DNA of 64,000 nucleotides from Saprospiraceae bacterium (lineage in GTDB: Bacteria; Bacteroidota; Bacteroidia; Chitinophagales; Saprospiraceae): NCBI GenBank assembly GCA_028285085.1, contig JANQQI010000111.1:28775-92774 (forward strand). The letters run 5' to 3'. A program made the position numbers and the translations under genes. The notes beneath the pieces are model-generated. The model was not told the DNA's origin. It saw nothing but the letters and a program-made list of their open reading frames with translations, and did no database searches. Of the stretch, positions 33,683-41,882 are shown piece by piece. Every line of letters begins with the position of its first letter. Within the stretch, counting starts at the first letter, position 1.

Positions 33683-34837
33683 TTAAAAAAATGTTCTGCC
33701 ATCCCGAGCCATTTTGCGGAGCAAAGGACTACAGCGATAGCGATCTTCCCGATATTCATCGTAGAGGCGATCGAGCGTATCAACACAGTGCTTGATTCCT
33801 TTTTCATCGGCCCAAGCCAGCAGACCTTTAGGATAATTTACGCCCTTCGTCATCGCCATTTCGATATCATCTCGGGACGCGATATTCAGATAAAGCGCAT
33901 CGGCAGCTTCGTTGATCAGCATAACCACGATACGCCAAACGATATTCTCACCTAGTCCTTCACTGGTATTGGGCGCCGTATTGCCACCTTCGTCGGAATA
34001 ATCGTAGTACCCCTTGCCCGTTTTTCGGCCCAGATAACCCGCTTCCGCCAACCGCTTTTGGGTAAAGGAGGGCTTGTATCGCGGATCGTAGAAAAAGGCT
34101 TTAAAGACAGACTCCGTCACCGTATAATTGATATCATTACCAATATAATCCATCAACGTAAATGGCCCCATACGGAAACCACCAATTTCCGTCATTGCCC
34201 AATCAATCGTCGGGACATCCGCCAATCCTTCTTCATAAATACGGAGGGCTTCTCCGTAAAATGGACGCGCCACTCGATTGACGATAAAGCCCGGTGTGTC
34301 TTTAGCCACCACCGTCATCTTGCCCCAACTATCTACTAATTCTCGAGCGTGCTGTAGGGTCGCTACACTCGTTTGAATCGCCGGAATAATTTCCACTAAC
34401 CGCATTAGAGGTGCTGGATTAAAAAAGTGGATACCAATGACTCGTTCCGGCCGCTCGCAAGCTGCAGCGATCGAAGCCACTGACAAAGAGGAAGTATTCG
34501 TTGCCAGAATACAATCGTCGTTAACGACATCTTCCATTTGCTCGAAAACCGCTTTTTTAATATCCAAATTCTCGATAATTGCCTCGATCACCAGCCCACA
34601 ATCGCGATACGCAAATATGCTATCGACGAAATAAATACGTCCAAAGATGGCCTTGGCAGTACGATCGTCAAGACGCCCCTTTTCTACCAGTCGATTAAGG
34701 ATTTTCTGCAGCTTCTGTGAAGCTCTGGTCAGGGCATCAGGATTACTATCGTATAGTATGACTTCGTGTCCGCTAGATGCTGCTACCTGGGCAATACCGG
34801 TTCCCATGGAGCCACTGCCGAGAACGCCTATTTTCAT
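33683..34837 (-). CDS. paaH: 3-hydroxyadipyl-CoA / 3-hydroxyacyl-CoA dehydrogenase PaaH
   Basis: 384 aa; NAD-dependent oxidation of 3-hydroxyadipyl-CoA to 3-oxoadipyl-CoA in the lower paa pathway. The Rossmann motif GSGSMGTG is at 7-14, [11 protein letters not shown] and [14 protein letters not shown] follow, and two C-terminal dehydrogenase domains complete the protein (one with [11 protein letters not shown], a second shorter). The second C-terminal repeat is seen in PaaH rather than in short 3HCDH enzymes. It lies 45 bp downstream of paaG and 21 bp upstream of paaI in the same operon. Confidence 0.93.
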   Translation of the reverse strand: MKIGVLGSGSMGTGIAQVAASSGHEVILYDSNPDALTRASQKLQKILNRLVEKGRLDDRTAKAIFGRIYFVDSIFAYRDCGLVIEAIIENLDIKKAVFEQMEDVVNDDCILATNTSSLSVASIAAACERPERVIGIHFFNPAPLMRLVEIIPAIQTSVATLQHARELVDSWGKMTVVAKDTPGFIVNRVARPFYGEALRIYEEGLADVPTIDWAMTEIGGFRMGPFTLMDYIGNDINYTVTESVFKAFFYDPRYKPSFTQKRLAEAGYLGRKTGKGYYDYSDEGGNTAPNTSEGLGENIVWRIVVMLINEAADALYLNIASRDDIEMAMTKGVNYPKGLLAWADEKGIKHCVDTLDRLYDEYREDRYRCSPLLRKMARDGRTFF

Positions 34838-34882
34838 AGTCTATTGGATTAGGGAGTTGTGTAGAAATTGAAATAAAATGAT

Positions 34883-35659
34883 CTATTCGCCTTTGAATTC
34901 AGGCTTTCGTTTTTCTAAGAAAGCATTCACACCTTCTTTGTAATCGAAGGTATTACCAGCCTCAGTTTGTACGAGATCTTCACGGGCTAGCTGCGTCGTT
35001 AAATCATTAGTAAAAGATTGATTAAGCAGACGTTTAGTTAAACCAAGGCCACGAGTCGGCATGCTGGCTAGTTTTTGCACGATCTTTCCACTGCTAGCCG
35101 CAAATTCCTCATCAGGGAAGTAGCGATAGATCATACCCATTTGCTGTGCCTCCGGAGCGGCGACCTTGTCGCCCAGCATCATCAAAGCGCTGGCACGCTG
35201 AAAACCAATTAATCGTGGTAAGAAAAATGTGCCACCACTATCCGGGATCAAACCGATTTTACTGAAGGCCTGAATGAAAGTAGCCGATTCTTTAGCCATC
35301 ACCACATCACATGCCAACGCAATATTAGCACCAGCTCCGGCCGCAACGCCGTTGACTAAAGCAATGACGGGCTTTTCAATTTTCCGAATACCTTCTATCA
35401 CTGGATTGAAATGTTCGCTAACGATGGTACTCAGTTCTGGTCCTTCGGGATCGATGACCTCTTGTAAATCCTGGCCAGCACAAAAGGCTTTACCAGCACC
35501 CGTCAAACAAATGGCACGAATCGAGGTATCCGTTTCACACTCTTTCAAGAAGTCTTGCACCGCAAGCGCCATTTCGCGATTAAAGCTATTGTATTTTTCG
35601 GGTCGATTAAAGGTAATTGTAGCGACGCCTTCCGCTACGGAGAATAGAGCAACACTCAT
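34883..35659 (-). CDS. paaG: 1,2-epoxyphenylacetyl-CoA isomerase PaaG
   Basis: 258-aa crotonase-fold enzyme that isomerises ring-1,2-epoxyphenylacetyl-CoA to the oxepin. The oxyanion-hole segment FCAGQDLQE (59-67) and GVAAGAGANIALACD are present. The catalytic position is Asp rather than Glu: D140 in GLIPDSGGT, as in characterised PaaG. Start ATG 35659. A 175-bp AT-rich gap separates it from the GDSL gene upstream on the same strand. No clear promoter was found in that gap, so it may be read through from paaA. Confidence 0.93.
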   Translation of the reverse strand: MSVALFSVAEGVATITFNRPEKYNSFNREMALAVQDFLKECETDTSIRAICLTGAGKAFCAGQDLQEVIDPEGPELSTIVSEHFNPVIEGIRKIEKPVIALVNGVAAGAGANIALACDVVMAKESATFIQAFSKIGLIPDSGGTFFLPRLIGFQRASALMMLGDKVAAPEAQQMGMIYRYFPDEEFAASSGKIVQKLASMPTRGLGLTKRLLNQSFTNDLTTQLAREDLVQTEAGNTFDYKEGVNAFLEKRKPEFKGE

Positions 35660-35834
35660 AGATTAAATATGGTTAGGTTTTGAGCGGCTAAAATAAGACG
35701 AAATAAGCGGTTTGTGGGATTATTGAATGGTTTTTTGAAAGGTAAACAATGATCTATTGCAGGGATATGAGTTGGAAATTTAGTCTACTCTTCTATTATT
35801 CCGTTTTTCAATTAAACAAAAGCATATCTCTCAT

Positions 35835-36539
35835 TTATTCAGACAACATTTCTACTACCTCATTTACAAAAGAATTGACCCACTGGTGATACTGTTCGGC
35901 GGAGGGATGTAGCTCATCTGAGGCCACTAATTCCGGCTCATCGAGGCCGCGCCGAGAAATATCAGTAATATAAAAATAAGCCGCACCCGCATCTTCCGTC
36001 TGTTGTCGATTTACATTATTATAAATATCTAATTCGGCACTGATCGTATCCGGCTCCGGTCGAGTCTGCCCAAAAGGCGTAAAGGCATAATCGGGAATCG
36101 AAACCACCATTACCCGCTCGGGTCGCCCGCCAGTACGCTCAATAGCGTAATCCAATAAGGTGGCAAAATCCATCTCATAACGGCTGAGTAAGCGATTTTG
36201 AAACTGATTATTGACACCAATTAACAGGGACACCAAATCGAAAGTATCGGTGATATCACGAAAATCGATAGCGTCTAATAGTTGATCAGCCCGCCAGCCA
36301 GATTGAGCAATATACTCCGGGGTATCCATAGCAATATCTCGCTCGTTCAAGGCCGCAGCCAATTGGTAAGGAAAGCGTTCGAGTGTATCGACGCCAGATC
36401 CAATCGTATACGAATCACCTAGTGCCAAAAAAGTGAGTTGATCTATCTCAGGTGGCAAATCAACGCCCGCTGAATCATCGGAGGAACAAGAAGAAAAACA
36501 GAACAGCAGGCAGAGGCCCAGAAAGATACGAAACGGCAT
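35835..36539 (-). CDS. SGNH/GDSL hydrolase lipoprotein inside the paa operon
   Basis: 234-aa lipoprotein: leader ending in CFSSC (C18), then an SGNH hydrolase fold. Block I is LALGDSYTIGSG (nucleophile S43), block III LIGVNNQ carries the Asn, and the D-x-x-H dyad is DELHPS (D208, H211). It is likely an esterase on the periplasmic or outer-membrane face; the substrate is unknown. It sits between paaD (46 bp upstream) and paaG (175 bp downstream) on the same strand and is not part of any paa pathway I know. It could act on aromatic esters that feed the pathway, or simply be a passenger gene. Confidence 0.88.
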   Translation of the reverse strand: MPFRIFLGLCLLFCFSSCSSDDSAGVDLPPEIDQLTFLALGDSYTIGSGVDTLERFPYQLAAALNERDIAMDTPEYIAQSGWRADQLLDAIDFRDITDTFDLVSLLIGVNNQFQNRLLSRYEMDFATLLDYAIERTGGRPERVMVVSIPDYAFTPFGQTRPEPDTISAELDIYNNVNRQQTEDAGAAYFYITDISRRGLDEPELVASDELHPSAEQYHQWVNSFVNEVVEMLSE

Positions 36540-36584
36540 GGAACAGAAGTTTTACTCCTTCGACAAAAATATTTGCTTCTTCCA

Positions 36585-37088
36585 TTAGTGACATTTAAAG
36601 TAATCAAATGGTTCAAGGCAGGAGGTGCAACGGTATAAGGATTTACAGGCCGTGGAGCCAAATTGACTCACCATCTCGGTGGCCGTGGAGCCGCAATTTG
36701 GACAAGGCACCTTTCGCTCGGTTTGGAACAACGCGAGTTTATCCTGGCTGCTACGCACGGGCGGAGCAATACCGTATTCACGGAGTTTTTCCCGCCCGGC
36801 GTCCGAGAGCCAGTCGGTGGTCCAGGCTGGGCTGAGAATGGTTTTTACCCGCGCGTTGGGATAGCCGTGATCTTCCAAAGCCGCGCGGATGTTTATTTCG
36901 ATCGTATTCATGGCCGGACAGCCAGAATAGGTTGGCGTGATTACGACTTCAACGCCCGCCTCATCGATATTGACCCCTCGAACAATTCCGAGATCAATAA
37001 TCGTCAATACCGGAATTTCCGGGTCACAAACGGATTCAAGGATACCTAGAATCTCGTCTTTAGTGGGCAAAGAAGATATAACTGCCAT
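36585..37088 (-). CDS. paaD: 1,2-phenylacetyl-CoA epoxidase subunit PaaD
   Basis: 167-aa MIP18/DUF59-type protein with a C-terminal zinc-ribbon-like part. The DUF59 core has ESVCDPEIPVLTIIDLGIVR and TYSGCPAMNTIE. The Cys pairs CPNCG and CTSC near the C-terminus are kept. It is thought to mature or insert the di-iron/Fe-S centre of the PaaABCE epoxidase. Spacing to paaC is 24 bp and to the GDSL gene 45 bp, consistent with one operon. Also known as PaaJ in Pseudomonas naming. Confidence 0.95.
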   Translation of the reverse strand: MAVISSLPTKDEILGILESVCDPEIPVLTIIDLGIVRGVNIDEAGVEVVITPTYSGCPAMNTIEINIRAALEDHGYPNARVKTILSPAWTTDWLSDAGREKLREYGIAPPVRSSQDKLALFQTERKVPCPNCGSTATEMVSQFGSTACKSLYRCTSCLEPFDYFKCH

Positions 37089-37112
37089 AATATTAAAAAT
37101 TCAGATTCAAAA

Positions 37113-37862
37113 CTACCACTCCGCACCGGGGTGCACGCGCTGCAAATATTGCATTTCAGCCAGAATATATCCGAGGTGCTCGGTATGCCGTCCGGCTTTA
37201 CCACCATTTTGCATCCAGTTAGAATCGGGTTGTTGCAAGGTGGCGACACGGAGTATCTCGGCCACGGTTGATTCCCAGCGCGATTTTACGGCGCCGAGAT
37301 CTACGCCAATACCTTCCGCGAGCATCGCCTCATCGGTTGCTGAAGGTTGAAATAATTCTGCGGTGTATCGCCACAACTCATCTAGTGCAGTTTGTACGCG
37401 GCGGTGACTCTCTTCGGTACCATCCCCGAGACGAATCATCCATTCAGAACTGTAACGCAGGTGATAGGTCACCTCCTTTAATGATTTCTCAGCGATGGCC
37501 GCTAAAGTCTCATCGTGACTTCGCTGCAAGGCTTCATAAAATGGCAAATGATACGCATCGAAAAGAAATTGGCGAACGATCGTTCTACCAAAATCACCGT
37601 TTTTCTGTTCGACCAAAAGCACATTTTTGAAATCCATCTCATCGCGCAAATAAGCCATATCATCCTCCGTACGACCATGCCCCTCGACCTTCGCCGCATA
37701 TTGATACAAGGAGCGGGCTTGCCCAACCAGATCAAGAGAGAGGTTGGTCAACGCAATATCTTGCTCCAGGATCGGACCGTGGCCACACCACTCACTCAAA
37801 CGATGTCCAAGGATGAGGGCATTATCAGCAATTTGTAAAGTATAATTAAGCAGATGATTCAT
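37113..37862 (-). CDS. paaC: 1,2-phenylacetyl-CoA epoxidase structural subunit PaaC
   Basis: 249 aa from ATG 37862 (a TTG and one codon precede it in frame). Ferritin-like four-helix subunit that pairs with PaaA but lacks a complete di-iron centre. Family landmarks: ADNALILGHRLSEWCGHGPI, LEQDIALTNLSLDLVGQA, LLVEQKNGDFGRTIVRQFL and SLKEVTYHLRYSSEWMIRLG. The C-terminal GGKAGRHTEHLGYILAEMQ is also typical. Located 29 bp after paaB and 24 bp before paaD. Confidence 0.96.
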   Translation of the reverse strand: MNHLLNYTLQIADNALILGHRLSEWCGHGPILEQDIALTNLSLDLVGQARSLYQYAAKVEGHGRTEDDMAYLRDEMDFKNVLLVEQKNGDFGRTIVRQFLFDAYHLPFYEALQRSHDETLAAIAEKSLKEVTYHLRYSSEWMIRLGDGTEESHRRVQTALDELWRYTAELFQPSATDEAMLAEGIGVDLGAVKSRWESTVAEILRVATLQQPDSNWMQNGGKAGRHTEHLGYILAEMQYLQRVHPGAEW

Positions 37863-37891
37863 AACCAAAAATTGAAAAGCGACTGATGAAT

Positions 37892-38179
37892 TTACATGTG
37901 TTTAATCTCGTCCGGGATATCGTAGAAAGTTGGATGACGATATACTTTATCATTCGCCGGATCAAATAGGGCCTCGCTCTCGGCTGGACTTGAAGCATGA
38001 ATGTGCTTAGATTCCACCACCCAGATACTGATGCCTTCATTACGTCGCGTATAAACATCGCGGGCGTTTTCGATTGCCATTTGCTCGTCCGCAGCGTGCA
38101 AGCTGCCCGCATGCTTATGGTGCAAGCCTTGGCGGCTGCGAATAAAGACTTCCCAAAGTGGCCAATTTTTCTTTTCCAT
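37892..38179 (-). CDS. paaB: 1,2-phenylacetyl-CoA epoxidase subunit PaaB
   Basis: 95 aa, the usual length. Small subunit that bridges PaaAC heterodimers in the epoxidase. Conserved features: WPLWEVFIRSRQGLHHKHAG-SLHAAD near the start, ENARDVYTRRNEG and ISIWVV. The gene follows paaA by 39 bp. A longer overlapping frame (37846-38424) is a shadow. Confidence 0.96.
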   Translation of the reverse strand: MEKKNWPLWEVFIRSRQGLHHKHAGSLHAADEQMAIENARDVYTRRNEGISIWVVESKHIHASSPAESEALFDPANDKVYRHPTFYDIPDEIKHM

Positions 38180-38218
38180 GATTTTATGAGATTGGTATGT
38201 GGTTTAAAATAAAATGGC

Positions 38219-39178
38219 TTATGCCACTTGAGAACTTTCCTCGGCGCGGCGGCGCGCTTGCTTTTCGGCAAAGGCCATAGCTGCTTCGCGTACCCAGGCC
38301 CCTTCTTCGTGAGCGCGACGGCGCGTATCAATGCGTTCTTTATTGCAAGGGCCGTGACCTTTGACCACTTGCCAGAACTCATCCCAATTGATTTCACCGA
38401 AATCATAATGCCCGCGCTCTTCATTCCATTTCAGGTCAGGGTCCGGCAGCGTTACGTTCAGAAGTTTAGCTTGATCTACACAGACGTCCACAAATTTCTG
38501 ACGCAACTCATCGTTTGTAAAGCGTTTGATTTTCCATTTCATAGATTGGGCGGTATGTGGAGAATCCGCATCGTTAGGACCAAACATCATCAGTGAAGGC
38601 CACCACCAACGGTTTACCGCATCTTGCAGCATGCGCCGTTGCGCTTCGGTCCCTTTGCTAAGCGTCAACAAAATCTCGTAGCCCTGACGTTGGTGAAAAC
38701 TCTCTTCCTTGCAGACTCGAACCATGGCTCGTGCGTAAGGTCCGTAGGAACAGCGGCAAAGTGGCACCTGATTCATAATCGCCGCACCGTCAACGAGCCA
38801 GCCGATGACGCCAATGTCCGCCCAAGTCAGGGTTGGATAATTAAATATGCTGGAGTATTTCGCGCGACCATCGTGCAATTGCTCGACCAATTCGTTGCGC
38901 TCAACCCCCAAGGTTTCACAAGCGCTGTAGAGATACAAGCCATGGCCTGCTTCATCTTGTACTTTGGCCAATAAAGCAACTTTACGGCGCAAAGAAGGTG
39001 CACGGGTGATCCAGTTGCCTTCCGGCAACATCCCCACAATCTCGGAGTGCGCGTGCTGAGAAATTTGGCGAATTAAGGTTTTCCGGTAAGCATCCGGCAT
39101 CCAATCTTTAGGCTCGATCTTGATTTCCTGATCGATTGTATTTTGAAAATGGGCTTCCAATGCCGTTATATCAGCCAT
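38219..39178 (-). CDS. paaA: 1,2-phenylacetyl-CoA epoxidase catalytic subunit PaaA
   Basis: 319-aa di-iron oxygenase subunit that forms the ring-1,2-epoxide of phenylacetyl-CoA. Di-iron ligand motifs are visible: E46 (SEIVGM), D75-E76-A-G-H79, and E158-E159-x-x-H162 (KEESFH). First gene of the operon paaA-B-C-D-GDSL-G-H-I. A consensus promoter (39203-39234) lies directly upstream, with a palindromic operator at 39241-39256. PaaE, needed for electron supply, is encoded 13 kb away beside a TetR gene with the same operator. Confidence 0.97.
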   Translation of the reverse strand: MADITALEAHFQNTIDQEIKIEPKDWMPDAYRKTLIRQISQHAHSEIVGMLPEGNWITRAPSLRRKVALLAKVQDEAGHGLYLYSACETLGVERNELVEQLHDGRAKYSSIFNYPTLTWADIGVIGWLVDGAAIMNQVPLCRCSYGPYARAMVRVCKEESFHQRQGYEILLTLSKGTEAQRRMLQDAVNRWWWPSLMMFGPNDADSPHTAQSMKWKIKRFTNDELRQKFVDVCVDQAKLLNVTLPDPDLKWNEERGHYDFGEINWDEFWQVVKGHGPCNKERIDTRRRAHEEGAWVREAAMAFAEKQARRRAEESSQVA

Positions 39179-39202
39179 AGCATAAGGATTTTGAGTTCTC
39201 TA

Positions 39203-39234
39203 CAAATTTAATCGGAAAAGTAGCATCTTCCAAA
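39203..39234 (-). promoter_or_regulatory. Bacteroidota-type promoter of paaA
   Basis: Minus-strand reading: -33 TTTG (39231-39234), 20-nt spacer, -7 box TAAATTTG (39203-39210). The start codon is at 39178, giving a leader of about 20 nt. Confidence 0.7.
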
Positions 39235-39240
39235 TAAAAA

Positions 39241-39256
39241 ACGAACATTTGTTCGT
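39241..39256. promoter_or_regulatory. Palindromic operator upstream of paaA, shared with paaE
   Basis: ACGAACATTTGTTCGT: arms ACGAAC and GTTCGT with four central bases. It lies just upstream of the paaA -33 box. The pattern ACGAA-N6-TTCGT recurs at the paaE start (52940-52955). It probably binds the TetR protein encoded beside paaE. Confidence 0.65.
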
Positions 39257-39302
39257 ATTGTTCATTTTTAGACATCTCTGCTCCATATTTTCCCAATGAA
39301 AA

Positions 39303-39331
39303 GGGGCAGGAATTGTCATTATTCCTACCCC
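39303..39331 (-). terminator. Terminator of the T9SS protein gene at 39372
   Basis: Arms GGGGCAGGAAT and ATTCCTACCCC. The single irregularity is a G.U pair valid only in minus-strand RNA, and TTTT follows on that strand. It lies 41 bp past the stop codon, between the T9SS gene and the paaA regulatory region. Confidence 0.8.
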
Positions 39332-39371
39332 AATAAACGATAAATGATCCTTACTTATGCGTCGTATGGTT

Positions 39372-41561
39372 CTATTGAATTACTAAAGTCCCTTTCGAAA
39401 TACCTTCGTTCGTTTCCTTTACAATGAAGTAAGTACCCGGTGATACATTATCCGGTAGAGTCACACCGATATCGTAAATTCCCGGATAGTGATGCCCCGC
39501 TTGCAAAGCCACCGTAATCAATTTACCACGCATATCATAAATCGAAATGGTGATCGGGCCTTCCTCTGCTAAACCATAGCGTAAAGTAAAGTAACCGTCG
39601 GTCGTCGTCGGATTCGGGAAGACAACGATTTCGTCGTAATTAAGCTTGCGCCCGGGTGCCTGCTCAAGTAAACTATTTTCACCTTCACTGAAAAACGCAG
39701 CTTGGTCCGGGTCTTCGCCTTGCAGTTGCTGACCCGATTTTTGCTGATAGGCTGTACTGTTGCATATTTCGGAAACACGTTCGGGCGATGCTTTCTGTGG
39801 ATACCTCGGGTAACCAGCAATCGTTTGTAGACATACATCGTTGGGAAAAATACTTCCTCCGGGAGAATCTGATTCGGGAGGGCCAAAATAAACAGATTCG
39901 TATGCCGTAATCTCTGGTTTAAAGCGATTGACGTAAGGAATTTGAATGCCATCATTAGTTGTAAACAGTGCCATGATCTTAATTCGTATCGTAGCCCAAA
40001 CGTTTAAATCAAAGAAATAAGTAGGATTGACTCCGGTAATAGGCTCTCCATTTTCATTTACGACGGAGATATAATCCCAATAAGGTTTATAGGAATTAAA
40101 ACAGTTTAAGTCGTAAAAATCACTGCTGAATATTTTCCCATTAGGTGCTGTAAATTCAAAAGCAGCTTTAATATAATTAGCGTCAAGGTCCGAACTGTAA
40201 TAATTGACATCTGCATTGGGATTTAATACATACTCAATAGGTTCAGCCATACTGAGACGCCAGGCATCCACTCCTTCTGAGAAATCAGGGTAAAAGACAA
40301 CGGATTGTTCAATTTTAATATTAGCTTCAATAAGATTAAATAGTCCCATTACATTATCGTAATGTGGAATAAAGCCTTCGACAAAACCTTCATGATCTGC
40401 TCCTGGATTTTCAAAAGCCAGATCAATATAAGAATTAGTCGAGCTAATCTGTCCCGTTGCCTCCAGATCAACTTTGAATTTTAGCGGTTTCGGTGGCGGT
40501 GCAGGTGTTGGCTTTGAAGATGAACCGATCAACAAACCAAATAATTTGACGGCACCGCTAATAATATTTCCTCCACCGAGGAATAAATTCACCACATCTT
40601 TAAAGCTATTAACCGAGCCCGAAGGAATGGCCTGTACCGCAGGCTTAGCAAGTGTAATAACATTTCCATCCGCATCGTAAGTGGCCGGGGTAGCCGGCTT
40701 CCCAGGTTGAGCTTCGGTAAAAATTTTATTGAGGGTACCTACTCCACTGCCAATGGATTTAATTCCACCCACGAAACCATTAGCCGCTGATTGTGCTTTA
40801 GCCAAAGTGCTATTTGCATTATTTGAACCAACAACGCCGGCATTATCCGCTTGGAGATCTAACTGGTTTAGTTCACCATCCAGAGTAAAGGCCAAATTAC
40901 TTTCCTCAACCAAAAAAGCTTCAAAATGCAGCTGCGAATTATAATTACAAGTACACGGATCGTAATGCATCGTAAAATCCGCGTGTAGCCAAAACGGAGG
41001 ACTGACCGTATTAACGAAGATATTAGGTTCCTTGCCAGCACCATCCACAAAATTTTCGAGCACATGGCAAAATTCATTACCCGAATAATGTTCTAGTGCT
41101 GCAGTTTTAGTATCGCTCCACCACGATATTGAAATTTGTGCATGTTGCTTATCGTCGAGCACTTCATCAATAGCGATAAAAATGCGTAATAATCCCGAGT
41201 GTTTATTATACAGAATAAACCAAGGATTTGAAATACCTTGCTGTGGCGTACCAAAATTGTGCATCACGTAGCGCCAGCCATCCTCAAAAGCATAATCTTT
41301 AGCAATCGGTGCCGAAAAAGCAAAAACATTTGGAATGTTTCCCGGCGGTTGGTGAAACGGAGAGGTTAGTGAACTTTGAACGTTGACCCCATTAGTCAAT
41401 TTGTAATAGGTGAAATTGGGTTGTGTCCAATCCAGATCAGTTGTTGTGTCGTAGGTTCGTACTTCGCACACATCTCCCGGAGGTGGTGGCAATGTTGTAC
41501 ATGCTTGTACCGCGAAATAACTTAGCCAGTACAATAAAACAGTCGTGATTAAAGATTTCAT
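39372..41561 (-). CDS. Large T9SS-exported protein with Gly-rich hydrophobic centre, paralogue A
   Basis: 729 aa from ATG 41561. The signal peptide ends YFAVQAC. Residues about 25-235 are Trp/Phe-rich and may be a binding domain (CEVRTYDTTTDLDWTQPNF; WWSDTKTAALEHYSG; DPCTCNYNSQLHFEAF). Residues about 255-350 are Gly/Ala-rich and hydrophobic, including LGGGNIISGAVKLFGLLIGS, followed by a Pro/Lys hinge. A beta-rich part (360-570) follows. The last 90 residues are a T9SS type A sorting domain (VVFPNPTTTDGYFTLRYGL, SIYDMRGKLI, SPGTYFIV). No family name is recognised. A tandem paralogue lies directly upstream. Surface or secreted location is inferred from the CTD. Confidence 0.82.
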   Translation of the reverse strand: MKSLITTVLLYWLSYFAVQACTTLPPPPGDVCEVRTYDTTTDLDWTQPNFTYYKLTNGVNVQSSLTSPFHQPPGNIPNVFAFSAPIAKDYAFEDGWRYVMHNFGTPQQGISNPWFILYNKHSGLLRIFIAIDEVLDDKQHAQISISWWSDTKTAALEHYSGNEFCHVLENFVDGAGKEPNIFVNTVSPPFWLHADFTMHYDPCTCNYNSQLHFEAFLVEESNLAFTLDGELNQLDLQADNAGVVGSNNANSTLAKAQSAANGFVGGIKSIGSGVGTLNKIFTEAQPGKPATPATYDADGNVITLAKPAVQAIPSGSVNSFKDVVNLFLGGGNIISGAVKLFGLLIGSSSKPTPAPPPKPLKFKVDLEATGQISSTNSYIDLAFENPGADHEGFVEGFIPHYDNVMGLFNLIEANIKIEQSVVFYPDFSEGVDAWRLSMAEPIEYVLNPNADVNYYSSDLDANYIKAAFEFTAPNGKIFSSDFYDLNCFNSYKPYWDYISVVNENGEPITGVNPTYFFDLNVWATIRIKIMALFTTNDGIQIPYVNRFKPEITAYESVYFGPPESDSPGGSIFPNDVCLQTIAGYPRYPQKASPERVSEICNSTAYQQKSGQQLQGEDPDQAAFFSEGENSLLEQAPGRKLNYDEIVVFPNPTTTDGYFTLRYGLAEEGPITISIYDMRGKLITVALQAGHHYPGIYDIGVTLPDNVSPGTYFIVKETNEGISKGTLVIQ

Positions 41562-41882
41562 AAACAAATATTTAATTGTTAGAAAATACGATCCTGAGCC
41601 TGTCTAGGCAGGCTTTAGATTGTCAATCACATACTGTTGAAAAGAAGATATATTTAAACCGGTCTTTTTAAATTCCCAAAAATGGGTAGAAGAAAGATGA
41701 GATAAAAACGGACCGATAATTATGAAATATACTACTTAGTATAATAATGATCAAGGCCCATTTTGAATTAGAAGATGTTTGTGTGTTGTGCGACATTATT
41801 AATAAAAGTAAAAAAATTGATGGGCTGGAAACTACTACTCATTTCCAACCCATCGTTTTTATTTCATTTTATAAAATCTGAA
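41562..41882. other. Gap between the two paralogous T9SS genes
   Basis: 321 bases holding the terminator of the upstream paralogue (41819-41854) and, closer to paralogue A, an AT-rich stretch likely to contain its promoter. No gene is supported; the open frame at 41775-42032 is a shadow across the stop of paralogue B. Confidence 0.5.
41819..41854 (-). terminator. Terminator of paralogue B
   Basis: Arms GATGGGCTGGAAA and TTTCCAACCCATC (13 bp, one G.U in minus-strand RNA), loop of 10 nt, and a T-run on the minus strand (the A-run at 41810-41816). It lies 29 bp past the stop of the gene at 41883. Confidence 0.9.

Noticed and set aside
37846..38424. 192-codon minus-strand open frame
   Set aside because: Frame shadow across paaB and the paaA end; basic low-complexity translation.
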